Source of the DNA: JBKHYJ01 sp046565505
GTDB lineage: Bacteria > Acidobacteriota > Blastocatellia > UBA7656
DNA: 64,000 nucleotides
Reading direction: 5' to 3'
NCBI GenBank assembly: GCA_046565505.1
Contig: JBKHYJ010000074.1
Location: 1-64,000, forward strand
The notes under the pieces are model-generated. The model did not search any database and was not told where the DNA came from. It saw nothing but the letters and a program-made list of their open reading frames with translations. Shown piece by piece: positions 17,142-25,780 of the stretch. Each line of letters starts with the position of its first letter. Position 1 is the first letter of the stretch. The translations under genes and the position numbers were made by a program.

Positions 17142-17864
17142 TTAAGACTTATCGCCGACGTGCACGGCGGCAACTCCCCCGAATAAATTGTAATAGCTGA
17201 CACCGGAAAAACCAACCGCCCGCATCATAGTTGCCAGCGTCTTTTGGTCAGGGAAAGCCAGCACGGACTCCGGCAGGTATCTGTAGGCGAATTGAGACCC
17301 CGAGATGGCGTTGCCTATCCTCGGGAGTATGCGCATGAAGTAAAGATTGAACAGGCCGCGGAAGACAGGGACCTGCGGGCGCGAGAATTCGAGGACCGCG
17401 GCGCGCCCCCCGCGCTTGAGCAAACGGTGAATCTCCCTCAGGCCCCCTTCCACGCTCTCAAGGTTCCTGAGCCCGAACGCCATCGTCACAACGTCGAAAG
17501 CCCCGTCGGCGATGGGGACGCTGAGCGCGTCGCCTTCGATCAGTTCGACAGGCAGCGCCGCGGACCGCACCTTGGCGAGTCCCAGCTTCAACATGGGGTG
17601 GCAAAAATCTACGCCCAGGGTGTCCGCAATCGCCCCCAGCTCCAGCGACAGGTCCGCCGTCCCGCAGCAAAGGTCCAGGGCCAGCGCGCCGCCGTGTCCC
17701 AGCCGGTCGGCGACCTTCCTGACTACGAAGCGCCGCCACCGCCTGTCTGTATTGAGCGAGAGCGCATGGTTAAGGAAATCATAGCGCGGGGCAATGTCTG
17801 CGAACATCGACCGCACCCGCGCGGCTTTCCCCGTCTCGCCGAGTTTGTCCGCTCCTGTATTCAT
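17142..17864 (-). CDS. ubiE: Demethylmenaquinone/ubiquinone methyltransferase
   Basis: This 240-residue SAM-dependent methyltransferase catalyses the last C-methylation of menaquinone (MenG) or the UbiE step of ubiquinone synthesis. Hallmarks are MFADIAPRYDFLNHALS near residues 20-36, the SAM-binding LDLCCGTADLSLEL, GLRNLES, and the C-terminal DQKTLATMMRAVGF with YYNLFGGVAAVHVG. Acidobacteria use menaquinone, so MenG is the likely role. The ATG at 17864 is preceded by an in-frame TTG, and no strong ribosome-binding site is visible. It lies 33 bases after the M16 gene's stop. Confidence 0.9.
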   Translation of the reverse strand: MNTGADKLGETGKAARVRSMFADIAPRYDFLNHALSLNTDRRWRRFVVRKVADRLGHGGALALDLCCGTADLSLELGAIADTLGVDFCHPMLKLGLAKVRSAALPVELIEGDALSVPIADGAFDVVTMAFGLRNLESVEGGLREIHRLLKRGGRAAVLEFSRPQVPVFRGLFNLYFMRILPRIGNAISGSQFAYRYLPESVLAFPDQKTLATMMRAVGFSGVSYYNLFGGVAAVHVGDKS

Positions 17865-17900
17865 CAAATGACAGGCCAGTGGCTCATTAATTGGAGGGCG

Positions 17901-19301
17901 TTAGCGCGAGACGGTCACGGCCCCTAACTTCCTGAGAGGCTCCTCTATCTGACCCGCGGGGCCCGCCGCCGCCACGGCGACCGATTGCGGCTTCAGGTAG
18001 TTCTGGGCGGCGCGCTGCACGTCCTGCGGCGTGATGGCGTTGACCCTGCCGGCGTAGTTGAGCAGGTAGTCTCGGCCCAGCCCATAGGTCTCTATTTCGA
18101 GGATGACGGACGCCGTGCTTTCGGCAGTCTTCAGGCGCTCGGCCATGGAGGCGATCAGGCGCGACTTTGCCGCCTCGACGCGCTCTATGGCGGGGGCGCT
18201 GGCCTGCAAAGAAGACATCGCCTCGATGGCCGCGTTGACCGCCGCGCCGAGCTGGCCCGGGGCCGTCCTGATCTTCACCAGCAGAGGGCCGTCCAGCAGC
18301 CGCGGCTCGCTGTCCACTTCAAATGAAGTGGGGGGATTTTTCGCGGCCGCCTCCGCGCCCATCCTGCCGAGCAGGTCGCTCATCACCGCGGCGGCGAAGT
18401 AATCCTCCGCCCTCCTCGACAAGCCGGGCTGTGCGATAGCCGCCAGGCTCGATTCGGAGCCGGGCCGGTCGATTATGAAAATCCTGCGCGACTTCTGCGC
18501 CTCGGGCGGCCTGAAACTGGCCGGCACCCTTTCGCCTTTTTTCCATGAGCCGAGCCGCGAGCGCGCGAGCCGCGTCACCTGCTCGGCCGACGCGTCGCCA
18601 GACACGATCAGGCCAGCGTTGTTGGCCGTATAGAATTTAGTGTGGTAGTAGCTCAAATCCTGGCGCGTGATCTGCGCGACGGATTCCGCCGTCCCTCTCA
18701 GGGGGTGGCCGAACGGGTGCGCGTCGTAAACAGCTTCGAGCGCCTTGCGCGTGACCAACTCCACTTCGTCGCCTTGCTCCGCCTTCAGTGCCGTCACCCG
18801 CTCTGACTTCAGCGCGTCGAGCTCCTTCTGGTCAAAGGCGGGGGTAATAATCAGGCGGCCGAGCAGGTCGAACATGGTTTCGAGCGCGTCGGCGGGGCCG
18901 CTTAAAACAACGTCTGTCGCGTCCCACCCTACCCTGACGTTGACGCTCAGCCCGGATTGCTCGACGGTGTCGGCGATGTTCTTCGCGCTCAACCCGCCGC
19001 CGCCCCTCAGCAGCATCCCCGCCGTAATGTCGGCGAGCCCGCCCTTGCCGGCGAGGTCAAACATCGCCCCGCTGTTCAGCCTCAGGTGCGCGGTGACGCT
19101 GCCCGCTCCCTTCTGCTCCATCACGATCAATTGCAGTCCGTTAAGCAATGAATCGCGCTTCAATATAGGCAGCACGAATGGCGAGGCCTCTTTGTTTACG
19201 CTCGCCTGTGTCGGGGATAAGCATCGGCCCTCGGTGGCAGGCAGCGCGCAAGCCGAGAGCGCCAGAATACACGCGAGCCTGTACAACTTCTTCACTGCCA
19301 A
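17901..19301 (-). CDS. M16 family peptidase-like protein, inactive type
   Basis: This 466-residue exported protein has a signal peptide (residues 1-25, ending CALPATEG) and two M16 domains, each with the insulinase-type fold. The segment that should carry the zinc motif HxxEH reads GLADITAGMLLRG, so both histidines and the glutamate are lost (D, A, G). M16B proteases usually act as a pair of one active and one inactive subunit in the periplasm, and this one matches the inactive subunit. No active partner is adjacent. RBS GGAGGG lies upstream and a promoter candidate is at 19330-19359. It heads the run M16-ubiE-tldD-pmbA. Confidence 0.82.
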   Translation of the reverse strand: MAVKKLYRLACILALSACALPATEGRCLSPTQASVNKEASPFVLPILKRDSLLNGLQLIVMEQKGAGSVTAHLRLNSGAMFDLAGKGGLADITAGMLLRGGGGLSAKNIADTVEQSGLSVNVRVGWDATDVVLSGPADALETMFDLLGRLIITPAFDQKELDALKSERVTALKAEQGDEVELVTRKALEAVYDAHPFGHPLRGTAESVAQITRQDLSYYHTKFYTANNAGLIVSGDASAEQVTRLARSRLGSWKKGERVPASFRPPEAQKSRRIFIIDRPGSESSLAAIAQPGLSRRAEDYFAAAVMSDLLGRMGAEAAAKNPPTSFEVDSEPRLLDGPLLVKIRTAPGQLGAAVNAAIEAMSSLQASAPAIERVEAAKSRLIASMAERLKTAESTASVILEIETYGLGRDYLLNYAGRVNAITPQDVQRAAQNYLKPQSVAVAAAGPAGQIEEPLRKLGAVTVSR

Positions 19302-19329
19302 AATCCCTCCGAAATGCAGATTTAAATCG

Positions 19330-19359
19330 AGTGTAGCGATAGGGTGTAGAGACCGTCAA
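19330..19359 (-). promoter_or_regulatory. Sigma-70-like promoter of the M16-ubiE-tldD-pmbA run
   Basis: On the reverse strand TTGACG (19359-19354), an 18-base spacer and TACACT (19335-19330) lie about 30 bases before the M16 start codon. Confidence 0.45.
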
Positions 19360-19481
19360 CCTTTCATGGTATACTGCGCGCGTTGCCCCTCCCACGGACG
19401 ACCGTCACGGACTTACAGGCATGCGAGCCTTGTCGCCCCCGCTCGCTATCGCCATCACCACAGACACGGAGACTCGAATAA

Positions 19482-20126
19482 ATGTACTGCCCTGGCTGCT
19501 CGACTCAATCAATCGAAGGGGCCAAATTTTGCAAGGCTTGCGGGATGAACCTCAACGTCATAATGCAGGCCTTGAACGGCGGCGTGGTCGTCGCGGACCC
19601 CGTGCGCGACAGGGAGTTCAAGCGCGCGCGCAAACAAATAAGCGACGGTATACAAGGCTCCGCCATAGGCGCGGCCGTGCTCGTCGCCTCTGCGCTCTCC
19701 TATTTCCTCATCCCGAGAACGTCCTGGGTCTACGCGGTTTCTCTCGCGCTCGCGCTCGCAGGCATTACGATGCTCTTCCGCAGCATAGGCCGCATCGTCG
19801 ACGCGAAGATCGGGCCCAAGCTGCTCGACCCGGCGCTGCAACCCCGCGGGACGGGCGGGCTGGCCGTACCCCACGCTCAGCCGACCGCGACCTCCGTCCG
19901 ACCAAGCCAGCGGCTCTCGCCCGACCTGACGAGGACTAACGGCGCGCAGCCTTCCCACACGCGGCCTGTTTCGGTCGAGGGCATGCTCACCGCGCCTTCA
20001 AATTCGCCGGCCGCCCCGGACGAGGGTCCTGTCAGGGTGGGCACGGGGAGGATAAACCGTGAGCACTCAAGCCCTCTCCGCAAGCTGGAAAAAGAAGATG
20101 ACCTTTTGTCGAAGCTCAGGAATTAA
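19482..20126 (+). CDS. Zinc-ribbon membrane protein
   Basis: This 214-residue protein starts with a zinc ribbon (C3-x2-C6 and C17-x2-C20). A linker follows, then two membrane helices at about residues 60-80 and 83-103, and a long disordered tail rich in proline, threonine and serine. Such zinc-ribbon-plus-membrane proteins are common and mostly uncharacterised. The cytosolic ribbon may mediate protein contacts. The ATG is preceded by GGAGACTCGAATAA. It is divergent from the M16 gene and convergent with the PotCD fusion. No function is assigned. Confidence 0.75.
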   Translation: MYCPGCSTQSIEGAKFCKACGMNLNVIMQALNGGVVVADPVRDREFKRARKQISDGIQGSAIGAAVLVASALSYFLIPRTSWVYAVSLALALAGITMLFRSIGRIVDAKIGPKLLDPALQPRGTGGLAVPHAQPTATSVRPSQRLSPDLTRTNGAQPSHTRPVSVEGMLTAPSNSPAAPDEGPVRVGTGRINREHSSPLRKLEKEDDLLSKLRN

Positions 20127-20214
20127 AAGTTTTCCGCATGCGGCGGGCGGTTAATGGGGATTATGGCCCCGCGACTCTCAGGCCCGCGGCCGCCGCGCGC
20201 ACGCCGCCCGGCGC

Positions 20215-22050
20215 TCACTTGGATTTAATTTCCGTCCAGAGCTTGTCGTAAATGTCGATGGCCGGACCTATCTCTCTGATCAACTCGCAACGGCCGAGCG
20301 CGTCGGCGGGGGGGTAGGCGGCCTCGTTCGCCAATAGGTCAGGGCGAATCAGCCCGCGCGCGGCGAGGTTCGGCGAAGAGTAACCCGTCCCATTCGCTAT
20401 CGCCGCGGCGACCCTCACGTCGAGCACAAAGTTCATGAATTCATGCGCCAGCTCTTTGTGAAGCGCGTTCCTCGGCACGCACATGTTATCGACGAAAAAT
20501 GTGCAGCCTTCTTTAGGGATCACGTACCCGATCTCCGGGCTTTCCGCCATCGCCTTGGCGATCTGCCCACTGTAGGCCTGCGCCACCCAGGCGTCGCCCG
20601 AAAGCAACAACTGGTCGAACCCGCCGCTGTCGTAGGCTTTAAGAAGCGGCTTCTGTTCCGCGAGCAGGCGGGCGGCCGCCTCTATGTCCGCCGCGTCCGA
20701 GCTGTTGAGCGACTTGCCTGTGAATTTGAGCGCCGCGCCGAACACTTCCCTTACGTCGTCGAGCATCACCAGGCGGTCCCTGTAGCGGCCATCCCATAGC
20801 GACGCCCAGCTATCGACCGGAGCCCTGACCTTATCTTTTCTATAAGCGATCCCCGTCGTCCCCCACATGTACGGGACCGAATATTGATTCGCCTCATCGT
20901 AGGCGAGCCCCACGAATCTCGGGTCGAGGTTTGAAAAATTCGTGATGCGGTCGCGGTCGATCTCGTCAATCAGGCCCTGCGCCCGGAGCACCGCCACCAT
21001 GTAATCGCTCGGCACCACTATGTCGTAATTCGCGCCCCCGGACTGGAGCTTGGCGAGCAGCGCCTCATTCGAGTCGTAGAGTTCTACGTTGACCTTCGCA
21101 TCGAAGCGGCGCTCGAAATCCGCGACCACCTCTTCGGGCAGGTAGTTCGACCAGATGTAAACGTTCAACTGCCCGCCCTTCGCTGCGCCCGCCTGCCCCC
21201 CGAAGGCGAACGCCGCCAACAGGGCGAGGGCGGACGCGCCGACGGTCACGGCCCATCTGGACATCCTCCCTGACGCCAGCCGCTCGGAAACGAAGACGAG
21301 CGCGACCGTCGTCGCGAGCAACACCGTCGATATGGCGTTTATCTCCGGCGTCACCCCTGTCTTCACCATCGAGTATATTTTCAAAGGCAGGGTCGCCGCC
21401 CCCGGCCCTGCCACGAAGCTCGTGATCACGTAATCGTCGAGCGAGATGGTGAAGACCAGCAGCGCGGCAGAGATGACCGCCGGCGAAATTAGCGGCAGCG
21501 TCACCCCCGTGAATGTCCGCCAGGGCGTAGCCCCGAGGTCCATCGCGGCTTCTTCGAGCGAAGGGTTCAGCCCGCCGACGCGCGCCCTGACGATGAACAC
21601 GACGTAGGAGATCGAGAAGGCCACATGCGCCGCGACGACGGTCTTTATCCCGAACGCGACCCCCGCCATCCCGAATAACCCGGCCGTAGCGAAGCCCAGC
21701 ACTATCTCGGGGATGATTACCGGCATGAAGATCAGTGCTTCCGCTAGCCGCTTGAGCTTGAACCGGTACCGGGCGAGCGCGAGCGCGGCCGCCGTCCCTA
21801 TGACCGTCGAAATCGCGGTCGTCATCAACCCTACGACCAGGCTCATGCGGAGCGAGGCGATGAGGTCAAGGTTGCGCCAGGCGAGCGCGTACCACCGCCA
21901 GGTGAACCCGCGCCAGACCGTGCTGAAGCGCGAGCTGTTGAACGACAGGATTACGAGCGCCAGAATCGGCGCGTAGAGGTACAGGTAGACGGCCGCCGTG
22001 ATTAACCCCAGCGGCGTCGGAAGCAGGCGCGTCCCTTTTTTTACTCCCAC
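20215..22050 (-). CDS. Fused polyamine ABC transporter permease and substrate-binding protein (PotC-PotD)
   Basis: One frame holds two components. About residues 10-260 form a PotC-type permease with six membrane helices and the EAA motif EEAAMDLGATPWRTFTGVTL. After a further hydrophobic segment, about residues 275-611 form a PotD-type binding protein starting LNVYIWSNYLPEEVVADFE, with VPSDYMVAVL, PYMWGTTGIAY and the C-terminal YDKLWTEIK. The sixth/linking helix would place the binding domain in the periplasm, tethered to the permease. PotA ATPase and PotB permease genes are absent here. The start is uncertain: I use GTG 22050, but the frame stays open to a GTG at 22161, whose extra 37 residues are arginine-rich and unlike a permease. 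Confidence 0.82.
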   Translation of the reverse strand: MGVKKGTRLLPTPLGLITAAVYLYLYAPILALVILSFNSSRFSTVWRGFTWRWYALAWRNLDLIASLRMSLVVGLMTTAISTVIGTAAALALARYRFKLKRLAEALIFMPVIIPEIVLGFATAGLFGMAGVAFGIKTVVAAHVAFSISYVVFIVRARVGGLNPSLEEAAMDLGATPWRTFTGVTLPLISPAVISAALLVFTISLDDYVITSFVAGPGAATLPLKIYSMVKTGVTPEINAISTVLLATTVALVFVSERLASGRMSRWAVTVGASALALLAAFAFGGQAGAAKGGQLNVYIWSNYLPEEVVADFERRFDAKVNVELYDSNEALLAKLQSGGANYDIVVPSDYMVAVLRAQGLIDEIDRDRITNFSNLDPRFVGLAYDEANQYSVPYMWGTTGIAYRKDKVRAPVDSWASLWDGRYRDRLVMLDDVREVFGAALKFTGKSLNSSDAADIEAAARLLAEQKPLLKAYDSGGFDQLLLSGDAWVAQAYSGQIAKAMAESPEIGYVIPKEGCTFFVDNMCVPRNALHKELAHEFMNFVLDVRVAAAIANGTGYSSPNLAARGLIRPDLLANEAAYPPADALGRCELIREIGPAIDIYDKLWTEIKSK

Positions 22051-22191
22051 GGCGAATCGAATATGTTTGAAACCGGCCCGTTTAGTCAAGCGTGGCCGAC
22101 CATGCGCCCCGCCGGCTCGAATCTGACCTCTACGTTTTTCTGATCGGCCGCCCGGCCGCACGGAAGACCCGAGCCTTCATAATCCTCATGT

Positions 22192-22220
22192 TTGACACCC
22201 CCAGGGGCTCGCTCTAGAAT
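22192..22220 (+). promoter_or_regulatory. Sigma-70-like promoter of the tol-pal operon
   Basis: TTGACA (22192-22197), a 17-base spacer and TAGAAT (22215-22220) match the consensus closely. Transcription would start about 27 bases before the tolQ TTG codon. Confidence 0.7.
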
Positions 22221-22253
22221 TGGCTTGCCGGTCCTGATTCGGGAGAGCAAGCA

Positions 22254-22973
22254 TTGACGACGCTGATCCGCCCCACCCTTTTACTGATCGAGTCCACGCC
22301 AGCCCGGAGTGGCGCGCTGGGCGACTTGCTGCTGAGGGCGAGCCCCATAGCGAAGCTCGTACTGGTCGTGCTATTGCTGTTCTCCGTCTACTCCTGGGCG
22401 ATCATCATCATGAAATGGCTGTGGCTGAGGGGGGCGCAGAAGGCGACGGATAATTTCATGTCGCGCTTCCGGGACGGCGCGAAGCTGACGGACCTTTATT
22501 CGGCGAAAGACGCCGCGGGCGACAGCCCGCTGGCGCGCGTCTTCATGGCGGGCTACGACGAAATCACAAGTCAGATAGACGCGGCCGGCGGGCGCGTCCA
22601 CAGCGTCGACGCCGTCAACCGCGTGCTGCAATCGGCGACCATCGGGGAAGTATCCAGAATGGAGCGGAGCCTTAGCTGGCTCGCGACCACCGCCAACGCC
22701 TCGCCGTTCATCGGACTTTTCGGGACGGTGGTCGGGATCATCATAGCCTTCCAGGGCCTCAGCACCGCCTCCGGCTCGTCCATTCAGGCCGTCGCGCCCG
22801 GCATCGCGGAGGCGCTCATAGCGACCGCCGCCGGGATCGCGGCCGCCGTCCCGGCGGCGATTTTCTATAATTATTTCTTGAACAAGATAAAGTCGCTGAC
22901 GGCCACGATGGATCGGTTTTCGCTAGAGCTGCTCAACCTTGTCGAGCGACATTACGTCAGAGCGGACGTTTAG
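22254..22973 (+). CDS. tolQ: TolQ/ExbB family proton-channel subunit
   Basis: This 239-residue inner-membrane protein has three helices, at about residues 36-56, 145-165 and 175-200. The conserved ATTANASPFIGLFGTVVGII and IAEALIATAAGIAAAVPAAIFYN stretches are present. TolQ and TolR form the proton-driven motor that energises TolA. Gene order (Q-R-A-B-pal-cpoB) identifies it as TolQ rather than ExbB or MotA. The start is TTG with GGGAGAG upstream, and no ATG fits. Confidence 0.9.
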   Translation: MTTLIRPTLLLIESTPARSGALGDLLLRASPIAKLVLVVLLLFSVYSWAIIIMKWLWLRGAQKATDNFMSRFRDGAKLTDLYSAKDAAGDSPLARVFMAGYDEITSQIDAAGGRVHSVDAVNRVLQSATIGEVSRMERSLSWLATTANASPFIGLFGTVVGIIIAFQGLSTASGSSIQAVAPGIAEALIATAAGIAAAVPAAIFYNYFLNKIKSLTATMDRFSLELLNLVERHYVRADV

Positions 22974-23035
22974 ACCCGGCCGGTCCCTGCCTCCGGGTCA
23001 GGGGTTTCCGGCAGGCCCGAACCGGACACTTGTAA

Positions 23036-23470
23036 ATGGCTTTCACGAATCAGCGCGGACGCACTCAAACATCTTTGTCAGAGATTAACGTCACGCCGCT
23101 CGTGGACATGATGCTGGTGCTGCTGGTCATCTTCATGGTCACGGCGCCCATCCTCCAGGCGGGCATCGAAGTCAACCTCCCACGCACGAGTGAGACCCGC
23201 AGGGAACAGCCCAGACCGAACGCCGTCGTAGTCAGCATCGATAAAGATGGGAACGTCTTTCTGAGCACGCAGGCGGAAGCGAGGCAGGTGAACGTCAACG
23301 ACCTGGCGGCGCTCGTGTCGGATAAGCTCGGCCAATCGGGCGAGCGCAGGGTCTACGTCCGCGCGGACGGAGACACGCCTTATCGCATAATCGCTTACGT
23401 GCTGGATGTCGCCAAGGAGGCGGGCGCCGACGTGAGCCTCGTGACGGAACCGACTCTGAAAAAGAAATGA
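23036..23470 (+). CDS. tolR: TolR/ExbD family protein
   Basis: This 144-residue protein has one N-terminal membrane helix preceded by the family motif SEINVTPLVDMMLVLLVIFMV, whose aspartate is the proton-binding residue. A periplasmic domain follows (INVNDLAALVSDKL-like region and VYVRADGDTPYRIIAYVLDVAKEAG). It works with TolQ as the motor stator. It starts 62 bases after tolQ and its stop overlaps tolA by 4 bases (ATGA), indicating coupled translation. Confidence 0.92.
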   Translation: MAFTNQRGRTQTSLSEINVTPLVDMMLVLLVIFMVTAPILQAGIEVNLPRTSETRREQPRPNAVVVSIDKDGNVFLSTQAEARQVNVNDLAALVSDKLGQSGERRVYVRADGDTPYRIIAYVLDVAKEAGADVSLVTEPTLKKK

Positions 23471-24324
23471 GACGAGAGCCTGACGCCACATACTCCACGC
23501 GGGTCGGCAACCGGAAGCTGGGCGTGCTGCTGTCAATCGCGCTGCACGCGGCAGTGCTGGCCGGGCTCTTCTTCTGGGCGCACAGAACCGTCACGACTGA
23601 GATGGTCGCGGCGGGCCCCGGCGAAGGGGGAGAAGGCGGGGGAGGTTCGATAGAGGTCGGCGTCGCCTCCGCGACGGCCATCCTCGGGTTCGCCAAACCG
23701 CGGCCCGTGTCCTACGTCGGCGATAAAGACGACGCGGTCAATAACGCTAAAGTCGAGACGCTGCGCAAAGAGCACGAGCCGCCCGAGGCGCTGCTGCCGC
23801 CGACGGAGCGGGACGCGGCCGACCCCAGGTCTGTAAAGACCGCGCGGCCCGTGGTCGAGCAGCAGGAGAAAATCTTCACGGGCAAAGAGGAGCGCGGGCG
23901 CTCCGACGCGCAGACAGTGCAGCAAGGCCACAGCTACGGCAGCCCTACCCCGACGTTCATCGGGGGCGTAGGGATAGGTTCGGGCGGCGGGTTCGGGGGC
24001 GGGACGGGGCTGCCCGGCGGCTCCGAATACGGGCGAAGAATTCAAATGATACTGAGCAGAAATTTCAACCCTTCGCAGGGCGACTCCGACGGCGTGCAGA
24101 CGGTCGTCATGGCGCTGCGCATATCCCGCGACGGGAAAATACTGTCTGTAGTAAACGGCAGAGTTACCCCGGCCGACATCAGGCAGAGGTCTAACAGCTC
24201 GCAGGTGAACTTCGCGGCGGAGCGCGCGGTGGTAGCCTCGGACCCGCTGCCGCGCTTCCCCGATGGGTTTCTTCCCGGCGTCCAGGACGTGCGGGTGAAT
24301 TTCGTGTTCCGTTATCCCAAGTGA
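23467..24324 (+). CDS. tolA: TolA-like energy transducer with TonB C-terminal domain
   Basis: This 285-residue protein has a short cytosolic tail, one membrane helix (about residues 17-37) and a long glycine- and charge-rich periplasmic linker. A TonB/TolA-like C-terminal domain follows (about residues 190-285: YGRRIQMILSRNFNP, VVMALRISRDGKIL, VNFVFRYPK). By position in the operon it is TolA, which links the TolQR motor to Pal and TolB at the outer membrane during division. The linker lacks the long helical repeats of E. coli TolA. The start overlaps tolR as ATGA. Confidence 0.82.
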   Translation: MRREPDATYSTRVGNRKLGVLLSIALHAAVLAGLFFWAHRTVTTEMVAAGPGEGGEGGGGSIEVGVASATAILGFAKPRPVSYVGDKDDAVNNAKVETLRKEHEPPEALLPPTERDAADPRSVKTARPVVEQQEKIFTGKEERGRSDAQTVQQGHSYGSPTPTFIGGVGIGSGGGFGGGTGLPGGSEYGRRIQMILSRNFNPSQGDSDGVQTVVMALRISRDGKILSVVNGRVTPADIRQRSNSSQVNFAAERAVVASDPLPRFPDGFLPGVQDVRVNFVFRYPK

Positions 24325-24372
24325 GGTTGTAGAGTGAAGTTGTCCGGCTAATCTTTCCGCCGTTCTCAGGTT

Positions 24373-25683
24373 ATGAAAATGAAGGCAGTCATCCGGTTGA
24401 TAATTTTAGTTGCGTCCGCCCTCCCCGGGGCGCAGGCGGTGTGCGCGCGGCAGGAGCCCACGCCACCGGCGCAGGAAGACCTCAAGAAGCAGATCGGGAC
24501 CATCATCGTCACCCCCGGCAACGGGCCGAACCTCGCCGTGGCCGATTTCGTCGCACGCTCGGCCGGGCTCGACGCGGCGGTCGCCTCGTTCAATCAGACG
24601 CTGTGGGCGGACCTCGAATTCGCGGCCGTCTCCGGCCTCATAGGCAAGAGCCTCTACCCGAAGACGCTCATTCCCGACCCCGCGTCGCTGAAGTTTGAAG
24701 AGTGGACGGCGGACCCCGCGCTCGCCGATTACGTCGCGTTCGGCAACCTGCACGAAGCCGGCGGGCTGGCCGCCGACACCTACCTGTACGACGCGAAGAC
24801 CAAACAGCAGTTGATCGCCTCGCGGCATGCGGGCGACGCGCGCCGCATGGCGCATGAGTTCGCCGACGAGATAGTCAAGCTGCTCACCGGCCGCGAAGGC
24901 ATCGCCACCTCGAAGATCGCTTTCGTGCAGGGCGATTCGATCAAGCTCATGGATTACGACGGGTTTAACCAGCGGGGCTTTTCAAGCGACGGGCCGCTCG
25001 TGCGGTTCCCTCAATTCTCCCCGGACGGCCGCTACCTCGCTTACGTGAGTTACAAGAGCGGCGTGGCAAACATCGTGGTCAGGTCCGCGGATGGCGGGCT
25101 GGTCGGGGGCACGAGTTTCAACGCGACCACGTCGTCGCCGTCTATCTCCCCGAGCGGCCAGCTCGCCTTCAGCTCCGCCATCAGCAACGACGGCTCTATG
25201 GAGATTTACGTTTCGGGCCTCGACGGCTCAGGCCCGCGCAGGCTGACCAGGACTCAGAAAGGGATAAACATCTCCCCGCGATGGAACCCGCGCACGGGGC
25301 GCGAAATCGCTTTCATCTCGAATCGAGGCGGCTCGCCCCAAATCTACGTAATGGACGCGAGCGGGGCCAACCAGCGGCCTCTGGTCGCGCGCGGGGGGCA
25401 CGCGGATTCGCCCTCCTGGTCGCCGGATGGCCGTTACATCGCCTTCACCTACGGCGGCGCGGGCAGCTTTCAGATTTTCGTGGCCGACGTCGCGTCGGGG
25501 CAGCTTCTCCAGCTCACGTCGCAAGGGCGAAACGAAAGCCCGACGTGGTCGCCCGACGCGCGACACATCGCGTTTCAGTCGAACCGCTCAGGGCGGTGGG
25601 AGATATGGCAGATGCACATTGACGGCAGCGGCCAGCGCCAGCTCACTCGCGGCGGCGGCCGCCTTCCCACCTGGGCGAAATAA
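24373..25683 (+). CDS. tolB: Tol-Pal system beta-propeller protein TolB
   Basis: This 436-residue periplasmic protein has a signal peptide (about 1-25) and an N-terminal D1 domain that begins near residue 45 with the TolB-type VADFVARSAG. A six-bladed propeller of PD40 repeats follows: FPQFSPDGRYLAYVS, ISPRWNPRTGREIAFIS, DSPSWSPDGRYIAFTY and SPTWSPDARHIAFQS. TolB binds Pal and the TolA C-terminus and helps retract the outer membrane during division. It lies 48 bases after tolA. Confidence 0.93.
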   Translation: MKMKAVIRLIILVASALPGAQAVCARQEPTPPAQEDLKKQIGTIIVTPGNGPNLAVADFVARSAGLDAAVASFNQTLWADLEFAAVSGLIGKSLYPKTLIPDPASLKFEEWTADPALADYVAFGNLHEAGGLAADTYLYDAKTKQQLIASRHAGDARRMAHEFADEIVKLLTGREGIATSKIAFVQGDSIKLMDYDGFNQRGFSSDGPLVRFPQFSPDGRYLAYVSYKSGVANIVVRSADGGLVGGTSFNATTSSPSISPSGQLAFSSAISNDGSMEIYVSGLDGSGPRRLTRTQKGINISPRWNPRTGREIAFISNRGGSPQIYVMDASGANQRPLVARGGHADSPSWSPDGRYIAFTYGGAGSFQIFVADVASGQLLQLTSQGRNESPTWSPDARHIAFQSNRSGRWEIWQMHIDGSGQRQLTRGGGRLPTWAK

Positions 25684-25780
25684 CAGGGTTGAGGCCGCCG
25701 GGGGCCGAGAGCCGGGTCGAGACGCCGGCCCCCTGCGACCTTTCTTCAACCCTCCTCACTGTCTTGAAAGGAGCACTAAG

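Noticed and set aside
25427..25780. Upstream extension of the pal frame inside tolB
   Set aside because: The pal start at 25781 has a good ribosome-binding site and signal peptide; the extension overlaps the tolB propeller and is arginine-rich nonsense.
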